From assembly GCF_937920395.1 (NCBI RefSeq), contig NZ_CALEVF010000073.1:1-5547 (forward strand): a DNA stretch of 5,547 nt, in the 5' to 3' direction. Under the pieces are notes generated by a model. That model saw only the letters and a program-made list of their open reading frames with translations, searched no databases and was not told the origin of the DNA. Below, piece by piece: positions 1-5,547 of this stretch (the first letter of the stretch is position 1; each line of letters begins with the position of its first letter). This DNA is from an uncultured Clostridium sp. GTDB taxonomy: Bacteria; Bacillota; Clostridia; Clostridiales; Clostridiaceae. The translations under genes were made by a program, and so were the position numbers.

Positions 1-106
1 AATAACTATAAACAATTTTAAAATAAATAGTTGACTTTAACTAGCTGGTCTAAATGGTTTTACAAAATATTATTCATGCTCGCCCATATTTAATTTACAT
101 AAAATA

Positions 107-135
107 ATTATAAACTTGCCACTTAATGAAGTCAA
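107..135 (-). promoter_or_regulatory. Leftward sigma-A-type promoter, target gene outside the window
   Basis: Read on the minus strand, TTGACT (130-135) and TATAAT (107-112) are separated by exactly 17 bases. That is five of six -35 matches, a perfect -10 and ideal spacing. Transcription would start near base 100 and run out of the left edge. The roughly 100 bases downstream contain only very short reading frames, such as one encoding MGEHE, so the controlled gene, if any, lies beyond the window with a long leader. It is divergent from the hydrolase pseudogene at 275. Confidence 0.55.
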
Positions 136-163
136 TTTATACGCGTCCCCCGGTAAATTTCTA

Positions 164-172
164 TGATATAAT
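164..172 (+). promoter_or_regulatory. Possible extended -10 promoter for the cell-wall hydrolase
   Basis: TGATATAAT matches the extended -10 form TGnTATAAT. No acceptable -35 hexamer is found 16-18 bases upstream (that stretch is C-rich), so the call rests on the extended -10 alone. It would give a leader of about 95 bases before the start codon at 275. Confidence 0.35.
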
Positions 173-274
173 CTATTATCATTTAAGTTAAAATTATGGT
201 TAGAAAATAATCCCCTCCAAAACTTCTGCCTTCGTTTATATATATAAGTTATAACACTAAAGGAGGAATCATAA

Positions 275-890
275 ATGAACAAAACCCAAATAATAAAAAG
301 CCTAGTCCCAGGAGCTTTGCTATCCTATGAAAAATACAACATACTACCATCCCTAACCATAGCTCAAGCCATACTAGAAACAGGCTGGCTACAATATGTT
401 AAAGGTAATAATATCTTCGGTATAAAATGGACATCAGGTTGTGGATATGAAGTTCAAGAATTTAACACTCATGAATTTATAAATGGAGTAAACACTGCTA
501 TGAGATGCAAGTTTAGAAAGTATGACACTCTTGAGAGCAGCCTCCTCGACCATGGAAAACTTTTAAGCTTTAGTTACATATGGATTCTGTGGTTTACTAA
601 CAATAAGTGTTACTAAAAAGCTTCAGCAAATACTTAACCTTACTATTGATGGTATATGTGGACCTAAAGTATTATCTGGATTAAAAAGCATTATGGAAAA
701 ACCTCTATGTAGCACTAAATCTACTGGTCACATAGGAGCCATAAGATATATTCAATGGAGAACTCACAGCGCTATTGATGGTATTTATGGAAATGAAACT
801 GTAAGGCGTGTTAAAGAATATCAAAAAAATAATAAATTAGTGATTGATGGAATTGTAGGTAACAGTACTTGGCAAAGTTTACTCTGTTAA
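275..890 (+). pseudogene. Broken GH73-type glucosaminidase with C-terminal peptidoglycan-binding repeats
   Basis: The gene starts at an ATG preceded by AGGAGG (261-266). The first frame reads about 100 residues of an N-acetylglucosaminidase-like cell-wall hydrolase. QAILETGW carries the probable catalytic Glu35, and GNNIFGIKW (residues 44-52) is the second GH73-like signature. After DHGKLLS (near 565) the frame leaves the family and stops at 616. A second frame, open from about 567 to 890, encodes peptidoglycan-binding repeats: LQQILNLTIDGICGPKVL at about 621-677, then a fuller repeat with AIDGIYGNETV and VIDGIVGNSTW ending in SLLC. The simplest reading is an out-of-frame internal deletion near 563-575 that removed the C-terminal part of the catalytic domain. 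The domain layout fits a secreted autolysin or a phage-type lysin. No signal peptide is visible and no other phage gene is present, so its origin is open. No strong terminator follows it. Confidence 0.8.
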
Positions 891-943
891 ATTCTAATAT
901 TTTTATAAATGACTTTTATTTTTAAAAATACTTCATATAACTA

Positions 944-972
944 TTGACGAATCATTAAATACAAAGTAAGAT
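944..972 (+). promoter_or_regulatory. asnB promoter
   Basis: TTGACG (944-949) and TAAGAT (967-972) are 17 bases apart, five of six matches in each hexamer. The expected start of transcription is near 979. That leaves only about 65-70 bases before the T-box antiterminator at 1048, too short for a normal T-box Stem I. Confidence 0.65.
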
Positions 973-1009
973 GAAAGGAATTCAAAATTAAATATCATAT
1001 AGTTAATAT

Positions 1010-1083
1010 AAAAGCCTTGGTGGTAAAAGTTGTTTTGTAAGCTATTTTAGGTTGCAACGCGAAAGTATAAGCCTTTCGTCCTA
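1010..1083 (+). promoter_or_regulatory. Degenerate T-box leader (antiterminator part) upstream of asnB
   Basis: The T-box element reads AGGTTGCAACGCG (1049-1061), close to the family form AGGTGGCAACGCG. It folds as a standard antiterminator. UAGG (1048-1051) pairs with CCUA (1080-1083), a seven-base bulge UUGCAAC (1052-1058) follows, and GCGAAAG (1059-1065) pairs with CUUUCGU (1073-1079). In working T-boxes the bulge begins UGGN and pairs with the NCCA end of uncharged tRNA. The last base here, C, would match the G discriminator of tRNA-Asn, which suits an asparagine synthetase gene. The second base is U instead of G (1053), which should break the contact with C75. No Stem I with its specifier loop is visible between the promoter and this element. 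A weak stem (AAAAGC 1010-1015 with 1041-1048) may stand where Stem III would be. I read it as a T-box in decay or converted to another use. Confidence 0.7.
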
Positions 1084-1108
1084 TTTTTATAGGAGGAGGG
1101 CTTTTTTT
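1070..1108 (+). terminator. T-box intrinsic terminator (attenuator) before asnB
   Basis: The left arm 1070-1084 pairs with the right arm 1089-1102 in 14 base pairs, with one bulged G (1078) and a UUUU loop (1085-1088). A run of seven U follows (1102-1108). The left arm reuses bases 1073-1083, which form the 3' side of the antiterminator, so the two structures exclude each other as in T-box attenuators. If tRNA binding is lost, this should stop most transcription before asnB, unless read-through or the mutant antiterminator lets some pass. Confidence 0.8.
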
Positions 1109-1125
1109 ATATCTAATATTAGGAG

Positions 1126-1199
1126 GTTAAAGTCCTAAATGGACTTTAACGGGTAATTTGTGAGCGGAAGCGAGCAGGTTTAATTACCCCGTGTTTCCG
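1126..1199 (+). promoter_or_regulatory. Two adjacent hairpins with possible pseudoknot in the asnB 5' UTR
   Basis: GTTAAAGTCC (1126-1135) pairs perfectly with GGACTTTAAC (1141-1150) over a five-base loop. With no gap, GGGTAATT (1151-1158) pairs with AATTACCC (1182-1189). CGGAA (1165-1169), in the loop of the second hairpin, is complementary to TTCCG (1195-1199) just before the ribosome-binding site, which would make an H-type pseudoknot. A competing stem, TTAGGA (1119-1124) with TCCTAA (1133-1138), would break the first hairpin. No U-tract follows, so it is not a terminator. Its role is unknown; it could affect RNA stability or translation. Confidence 0.45.
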
Positions 1200-1220
1200 A
1201 CTAAAAGGAGGAATATCAAT

Positions 1221-2810
1221 ATGTGTACAATTATGTGTTATACAGGAACAGACATGAAACATGATAAATTTGCTCAGGCTCTACAAAGAACTGAATCGAG
1301 AGGACCAGATATGACAGAAATTCTTACTTTACCATCTGGTATCTTGGGGTTTCAAAGACTTTCTATTATGGATTTAAGTTTTAGCGGAATGCAACCATAC
1401 ACAAGGAATACAGATGCATCCATCTGTAACGGTGAACTTTACGGTTTCCGTGAAATTAAGAAAGACCTGATGGAGAAAGGGCATAAATTTATTTCTGAAA
1501 GTGATTGTGAAATACTGCTTCCAATGTACTATGAATATGGTCTAGATATGTTTTCAAAATTAGATGCAGAATTCGCAATTGTCATCTATGATGGAAAAAA
1601 GGACACTTTCATGGCAGCACGTGATCCAATCGGAATTCGTCCTCTCTTTTATGGTTATTCCGAATCAGGTAAAATCATATTTGCAAGTGAAGCGAAAAAT
1701 TTAGTTGGCCTTACCTACAACATTAAATCATTTCCACCAGGCCATTATTATGCTGATGGTAAATTTACATGCTACTGCGATATCGCAGAAACTGTGGGTG
1801 ATTATTGCACGGATGACGTAGAAGTTATCTGCAGTAAAATTCATCATAAATTTGTAACTGCTATAGAAAAACGTATGGATGCTGATGCTCCTGTAGGTTT
1901 CTTGTTAAGTGGAGGCCTCGACAGCTCCCTTGTATGTTCAATTGCACAAAAAATGTATCCTGGAAAACCAATTAAAACCTTTGCCATTGGTATGACAGGC
2001 GATGCAATTGACCTTAAATACGCACAGGAAGTTGCAGATTATATTCATAGTGATCACACCACTATATATATGACAAAAGAAGAAGTTCTTGGATCACTTG
2101 AAGAGGTTATTAAACTTCTTGGGACATATGATATTACAACTATTAGAGCAAGTATGGGAATGTATTTGATTTGTAAGAAAATTCACGAGATATCTGATGT
2201 AAGAGTACTTCTAACCGGTGAAATTTCTGATGAATTATTTGGATATAAATATACTGACTTTGCTCCAAATGCAGAGGAATTTCAAAAGGAATCACAAAAG
2301 AGAATACGAGAGCTTCATATGTATGATGTACTTCGTGCGGACCGTTGCATCAGCTCAAATTCTCTAGAAGCAAGGGTGCCATTTGGGGATTTAGATTTTG
2401 TAAAGTATGTTATGTCCGTTGACCCTGAAAAAAAATTAAACAAATACAACATGGGTAAATACCTTTTAAGACATGCCTTTGAAGGCGATTATCTACCAGA
2501 TAATATTTTGTATCGTGAAAAGGCAGCATTTAGCGATGCTGTAGGACATTCTATGGTGGACTATTTAAAAGAATATGCAGAAAACTACTATTCTAATGAA
2601 CAATTTAAAAAACTATGTAAAAAGTATAAAAATAATGCTAAACCATTCACAAAAGAATCATTGTTATACAGAGAATATTTTGAAAAATATTATCCATTAC
2701 AAGCAGAAATGATAGTAGACTTTTGGATGCCAAACAAAGAATGGGAGGGTTGTAACGTTAACGATCCTAGTGCTAGAGCTTTATCAAATTATGGTTCCAG
2801 TGGTAAATAA
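1221..2810 (+). CDS. asnB: Asparagine synthetase B, glutamine-hydrolysing
   Basis: Cytosolic enzyme that makes asparagine from aspartate, ATP and glutamine nitrogen. The start at 1221 follows AAAGGAGGA (1204-1212) and places Cys at position 2, which becomes the N-terminal nucleophile of the class II glutaminase domain after Met removal; an upstream in-frame ATG at 1191 would destroy this. Glutaminase residues in view are RGPD (27-30), R46, NGE (70-72) and D95. The synthetase domain has the PP-loop ATP pyrophosphatase motif SGGLDSS (230-236), YDITTIRAS (303-311) and LTGEISDE (331-338). E334 matches the catalytic glutamate, and Ile stands where the Gly of GEGSDE is usual. The C-terminus, with EARVPF and the final DPSARA segment, is like that of E. 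coli AsnB. At 529 residues it is slightly shorter than the E. coli enzyme (554) and shows no frameshift. It is a single-gene unit between its own promoter with T-box leader and a terminator, and is the only intact gene here. A role in modifying some other amide cannot be excluded but is less likely. Confidence 0.93.
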   Translation: MCTIMCYTGTDMKHDKFAQALQRTESRGPDMTEILTLPSGILGFQRLSIMDLSFSGMQPYTRNTDASICNGELYGFREIKKDLMEKGHKFISESDCEILLPMYYEYGLDMFSKLDAEFAIVIYDGKKDTFMAARDPIGIRPLFYGYSESGKIIFASEAKNLVGLTYNIKSFPPGHYYADGKFTCYCDIAETVGDYCTDDVEVICSKIHHKFVTAIEKRMDADAPVGFLLSGGLDSSLVCSIAQKMYPGKPIKTFAIGMTGDAIDLKYAQEVADYIHSDHTTIYMTKEEVLGSLEEVIKLLGTYDITTIRASMGMYLICKKIHEISDVRVLLTGEISDELFGYKYTDFAPNAEEFQKESQKRIRELHMYDVLRADRCISSNSLEARVPFGDLDFVKYVMSVDPEKKLNKYNMGKYLLRHAFEGDYLPDNILYREKAAFSDAVGHSMVDYLKEYAENYYSNEQFKKLCKKYKNNAKPFTKESLLYREYFEKYYPLQAEMIVDFWMPNKEWEGCNVNDPSARALSNYGSSGK

Positions 2811-2829
2811 TTAAGAATGTAAATAAATA

Positions 2830-2868
2830 AAGGAGCTATCTAAAAGTTTTATTATGAGATAGCTCCTT
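2830..2868. terminator. Terminator after asnB, probably serving both strands
   Basis: AAGGAGCTATCT (2830-2841) and AGATAGCTCCTT (2857-2868) form a perfect 12-bp stem with a 15-base loop. On the plus strand the T-tract is interrupted (CCTTAATATTT). On the minus strand the stem is followed by TTATTTATTTA. It sits between the convergent asnB and exporter remnant and could end both transcripts. Confidence 0.75.
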
Positions 2869-2897
2869 CCTTAATATTTAGACATTTTTTTCTCTAT

Positions 2898-4129
2898 CTA
2901 TAATTTCTTTTGATTTTTTATAAATAAATTTGCTATATTACTTTGAATGGCAATCATTGCCGGAAGAAAGATTGGAAGACGTATAAAGCAAAGAACTATC
3001 AGACCAATAATTACAGCTGTCACCCATTCTTGCAAACGTACTATTCAAGAAGGCATAAGTGTAGCAAAGGTACCTCCAAGTGCCACTATTATTATAAGAG
3101 AGAAGAATGGCAACAGTTTCATTTATTTGTTTTATAGTATTTAAAGCATCTTTTGAATAAGGGTCATCATTTAAAATAATATTCATCTTTGTGATGGTTC
3201 TATAACTTGACATGAACATACCTAAAACTGGTTTAAAGTTACTGCTTGTTAATGCCTCCTTTGGAATAAAGAAAGTTTTAATTGTATTAACTTGACTTCC
3301 TATATAAAAATAATCAATTTGCTTACCCTGAGGTTGTGTTATTAAGAGCTTTACTATTTTCAATTACAACAGTAGTAGGCACTGCTTCACCTCGACCAAA
3401 ATGCTCTGAAACTATATTAATACCTTTAGAAGAAGAATATGAATTTCCAAGTTCACGAATGGTATCGAAGTTGAGCTTTTGCTGATTAAAATAAACTGTT
3501 GGTCCGATTATCAATAATACAACTACAACTGATATAATAGGATGTTTTGTTGCAAATGAAGATGTTTTACCCCACATTTTACTTTCTTTATGACCAATTG
3601 CTGTCTTTGATGGGTAAAAAAGCTTATTGCCAAGAATATGGACTCATCTATAGATTTACCATGAGATAATTCTTCCTTAAATCTAATAAAAAGAAGTATG
3701 TTATAATCTGTTCCTATACCAAAGAGTATAAGTAAAAGAGGCATCTAGGTAAGGCTTGTTAATGGGAATTGTACTTTATCAATTAATTGAGCTGCAATAC
3801 CCATGGGACAAAGGTAGGCAAAGCCCACAGACAGTAAGTATACCACAGGGGCAACTACTGATTTAAACATAAGTATGAGTATTGCTAAAATAAATATAAC
3901 TGTAACAGCCATAAAAGCGGTTCCAACAATTCCTATTCCTAGTGACATAGCCATTGCTTTAGTCGTTTTCGATTTTTCTAATCTTTCTATAGAAGTAAAC
4001 GCTTGCTCACATTTTTGCTGTGAATCACATAACGCTGCACGATTCTTTATTTTACGGTCACGTTTCATTTTCATTGTAACCGAGTCGAGTCTACTACTTG
4101 TATTTATTACGTGGTTTGTCTTCAGGCAT
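2898..4129 (-). pseudogene. Collapsed MMPL/RND-family exporter
   Basis: This is a remnant of a large multi-spanning membrane exporter of the MMPL (RND superfamily) type; about 410 codons remain where intact relatives have roughly 700-1000. The start MPEDKPRNKYK (4129-4094) has a good ribosome site, AAAGGAG (4139-4145 on plus), and ends at a TAG where an N-terminal piece, including TM1, seems lost. The frame RLDSVTMKMK to SLT (about 4093-3748) holds two membrane helices and stops at TAG (3745-3747). The same frame resumes with PLLLILFGIGTDYN, carrying the GxxxDY motif of the first RND half, and FKEELSHGKSIDES. A frame change near 3625 leads into LFYPSKTAIGHKES and the second half (MWGKTSSF onward). 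Another change at 3329-3339 leads to TQPQGKQIDYFYIG and FFIPKEALTSSNFKP. Near 3115 the frame shifts again to FFSLIIIVALGGTFATLMPS, then TGA (3045-3047), then a final helix and FLPAMIAIQSN, ending KNQKKL at 2898. The second-half DY motif is absent. It lies downstream of the two-component remnant, and their upstream regions share a direct repeat. Confidence 0.85.
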
Positions 4130-4197
4130 TATTTTTTTCTCCTTTCATTTTTCTGAATCTGTTTTTGTTTTACTTTATATCTGTATATTAGTCCTCA

Positions 4198-4213
4198 AAT
4201 GTTCCAGAACATT
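4198..4213. repeat. Perfect inverted repeat, possible operator upstream of the exporter remnant
   Basis: AATGTTC-CA-GAACATT is a 7+2+7 perfect palindrome, about 70 bases upstream of the exporter start and just downstream (minus sense) of the direct repeat at 4221-4237. The arms are too short, and lack a T-tract, for a terminator. The GTTC-nn-GAAC order is the reverse of the Gram-positive LexA box. A dimeric repressor site is possible; no regulator gene is present to link to it. Confidence 0.35.
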
Positions 4214-4220
4214 AAAGTAT

Positions 4221-4237
4221 TGTCAAATTTTTGTTAA
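4221..4237 (-). promoter_or_regulatory. Direct repeat TTAACA-N5-TTGACA, candidate response-regulator box for the exporter
   Basis: On the minus strand TTAACA (4232-4237), a five-base spacer and TTGACA (4221-4226) give an 11-base repeat period, the geometry bound by tandem OmpR/PhoP-class regulators. The same motif occurs upstream of the two-component remnant at 5390-5406. TTGACA could also serve as a -35, but I find no convincing -10 at 17 bases (AACATT). A weak TACTTT follows one base downstream, parallel to TATAAT at the other site. Confidence 0.45.
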
Positions 4238-4274
4238 AAGGATTATTTTATTGAGAATTTTTACATATTACAAA

Positions 4275-4321
4275 AAATAAGAAAAGGTGGCACATTTAAA
4301 ATGTACTAGCTTTTCTTATTT
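4275..4321 (-). terminator. Terminator of the two-component remnant
   Basis: AAATAAGAAAAG (4275-4286) and CTTTTCTTATTT (4310-4321) form a 12-bp AT-rich stem. An inner stem, ACATT with AATGT (4292-4304), continues it. In minus-strand sense it begins 16 bases after the kinase stop codon and is followed by TTTTTTG. It separates the two-component transcript from the exporter. Confidence 0.7.
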
Positions 4322-4336
4322 CTTAAATATCTATTA

Positions 4337-5328
4337 TTAATCTTCTGTAAGTATTACTGTAAATTCTGTTCCTTTATCGCACTGACTGTTAACTCTAATA
4401 TCTCCCTCAACTAAGTCTACAACTCGTTCTACTAAGGATAGCCCCAGCCCATTTCCAATTGCTGAATGAGAAGTATCCCCTTGGTAAAACCTATCAAACA
4501 CATGTTCAATGGTTTTCTTGCTCATTCCACAGCCAGTATCACTTATTGAAACAATTATTTTGTTTTTTCCTTTTTAAGTTTTATCGTCACTGTTCCTTTA
4601 GGTTCTGTAAATTTAATTGCATTGGTCAATAAATTATTCCATACCATTTCTATTAAATCCTAATCTGTCGTAATCATTACTTCATCTAATTCCACATCAA
4701 GCATAATATCTTTTTCTTCAAATTTTCCTTCTAAAGCCAAAATGCTGCAACGCAGCTGCTCATCCAATGAATATGTATGTTTTTTAATGATTTCCTGGTT
4801 ATCCAATCTATTCAATTTAAGAACTGCAGTTACTAATGTAGAAAGTTTTTTAGATTCTGAAAGTATTGCGTTTACATAATCCATGCGTTTATCCATTGGC
4901 AATGATTTTTTTAGCATAATAGAAGCATAACTTTGTATTACTGCAAGTGGGGTCTTAATCTCATGAGATATATTTGTTATAAAATCCCCTTTCAAGGTTT
5001 CTATGGTGGCAAGTTCCTCTATCATTTTATTAAAATCATCTATCCCAATATGATATTTCTTTTGCTTCGACGTAATATCATCTCTCGCTGTCATAAATAA
5101 AATTGGAATTGTTTTGTCTTGGCTTCTAATTTCTCTTGCAAACTCAAAACCATCAATTTCCGGCATCATAATATTTGAAATAATGATATCAACTGTTTTT
5201 TCTAACATCTTATCAAATGCCTCCCTAGCATTCTTACAACTGATGGCATTATATCCATTATCATTTAAATATAAACGTACAATATAATTCAGTTTCTCAT
5301 CATCCTCAAGAACTAAAACACTTATCAT
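4337..5328 (-). pseudogene. Decayed two-component system: receiver domain fused to a histidine kinase, then broken
   Basis: The chosen start at 5328 (MISVLVLEDD) follows GAGGGG, and the longer frame upstream lacks receiver sequence. Residues 1-98 are a response-regulator receiver with the acidic cluster EDD (8-10), SNIMMPEIDG (51-60, where N52 replaces the phosphorylated Asp) and MTAR (79-82). It then passes directly, in frame, into histidine-kinase sequence, FNKMIEEL (from 99), and the H-box NISHEIKTP with phospho-His H122. The rest of the receiver, the whole DNA-binding domain, and the kinase start with its membrane sensor are missing, as expected from one in-frame deletion across two adjacent genes. 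The frame stops at TAG (4660-4662), continues as the N-box WNNLLTNAIKF, then slips by one base in an A6 run (4563-4568). The last frame carries DTGCGM (G1 box) and GNGLGLSL (G2 box) and ends ILTED at 4337. No product could complete phosphotransfer to DNA binding. The 222-residue chimera 5328-4660 is an open frame that could still be made. Confidence 0.85.
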
Positions 5329-5382
5329 AAGACCCCTCTTTTCTATTAAAAACATTACTGCACATATCAATAATATATTACC

Positions 5383-5406
5383 ATTATACTGTTAAAATCT
5401 TGTTAA
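5383..5406 (-). promoter_or_regulatory. Direct repeat TTAACA-N5-TTAACA abutting a TATAAT -10, candidate autoregulated promoter
   Basis: On the minus strand two perfect TTAACA copies (5401-5406 and 5390-5395) are five bases apart. One base after the second lies TATAAT (5383-5388). This resembles activator-dependent promoters of PhoP/OmpR-class regulators, where the tandem box replaces the -35. Transcription would start near 5376, about 48 bases before the receiver start codon. The motif at 4221-4237 matches it except for one base (TTGACA). Confidence 0.5.
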
Positions 5407-5436
5407 ATTATAATGTAAAATATACATTCAGTTCAA
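5407..5436 (-). promoter_or_regulatory. Possible second, upstream promoter of the two-component remnant
   Basis: On the minus strand TTGAAC (5431-5436) and TATAAT (5407-5412) are 18 bases apart. The -35 is only four of six. If used, the TTAACA repeats just downstream would overlap its start site, so a bound regulator could repress it. The remaining bases to the right edge (5437-5547) show no supportable gene. Confidence 0.3.
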
Positions 5437-5547
5437 CCATTTTTATATAGAGAAAAATGACTCCAGCTAAAAATAAATTTATATTTACAATAAATAATGA
5501 CCAATTGCAATAACAAGTTGAACCAATTTGTATTTATACTTAAATCG

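Noticed and set aside
70..282. Leftward open frame of 70 codons overlapping the hydrolase start
   Set aside because: It has no ribosome-binding site and no recognisable family, it overlaps the better supported start at 275, and it contains the leftward promoter elements.
275..890. Prophage lysis module
   Set aside because: The hydrolase could be phage-derived, but no holin, tail or other phage gene is present beside it.
2943..3144. Short rightward open frames opposite the exporter C-terminus
   Set aside because: They are antisense shadows of the exporter remnant, with no ribosome-binding site and low-complexity lysine-rich or arginine-rich products.
3745..3747. Stop-codon read-through or programmed frameshifting to express the exporter
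   Set aside because: Several separate frame changes and missing conserved segments cannot all be rescued by recoding; no slippery site with a downstream structure was seen.
4198..4213. SOS (LexA/DinR) box
   Set aside because: The Gram-positive box is GAAC-N4-GTTC; here the half-sites are in the opposite order with a two-base gap.
3875..4280. Rightward hydrophobic open frames in the exporter region
   Set aside because: Antisense to membrane-helix coding sequence, which often yields hydrophobic frames; no start signals.
5408..5547. Leftward hydrophobic reading frames at the right edge, possibly the end of a membrane protein in two frames
   Set aside because: Open stretches of 20-40 codons are expected by chance in such AT-rich DNA, no family is recognised, and joining them needs an assumed frameshift.
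1..5547. CRISPR array, insertion sequence, tRNA or rRNA gene, integration site
   Set aside because: No regularly spaced repeats, transposase motifs, terminal inverted repeats or conserved RNA gene sequences were seen on either strand.

Overview
This is low-GC DNA with purine-rich Shine-Dalgarno sites, a T-box-type leader and genes of clostridial type. The best guess is a Clostridium-like Firmicute; the sequence does not support a species call. Only one gene, asnB, reads as intact. The other three loci are collapsed pseudogenes that still carry recognisable starts, motifs and ends in the original order but have lost internal pieces.

Layout, left to right. Bases 1-274 hold a good leftward promoter (107-135) for something beyond the left edge and a weaker rightward extended -10 (164-172). 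Bases 275-890 (+) are a broken cell-wall hydrolase: a GH73-type glucosaminidase start joined out of frame to peptidoglycan-binding repeats. Bases 944-1199 are the asnB control region: a consensus-like promoter, the 3' half of a T-box leader (antiterminator and terminator) with a damaged tRNA-acceptor bulge and no visible Stem I, and then two adjacent hairpins with pseudoknot potential. asnB itself (1221-2810, +) encodes a full-length glutamine-hydrolysing asparagine synthetase and is followed by a terminator at 2830-2868.

The right half is on the minus strand. A two-component locus (5328 down to 4337) has been reduced to a receiver domain fused in frame to the dimerisation domain of a histidine kinase. 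This is followed by a nonsense codon and then a one-base slip before the ATPase boxes. Its terminator lies at 4275-4321. Next comes an MMPL/RND-type exporter remnant (4129 down to 2898) with several deletion junctions and two in-frame stops. The upstream regions of both loci carry the same direct repeat, TTAACA-N5-TTRACA, which is the geometry used by PhoP/OmpR-class regulators. My inference is that the two-component pair once controlled itself and the exporter, and that the whole module has since decayed.

I see no convincing new defence or mobile system. The points most worth checking are the eroded asnB T-box, the deletion-born receiver-kinase chimera with Asp-to-Asn at its phosphorylation site, the repeated collinear internal deletions (one with an apparent microhomology scar), and the shared direct repeats. 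Family-level expectations about the missing parts come from memory of intact relatives, not from an alignment.
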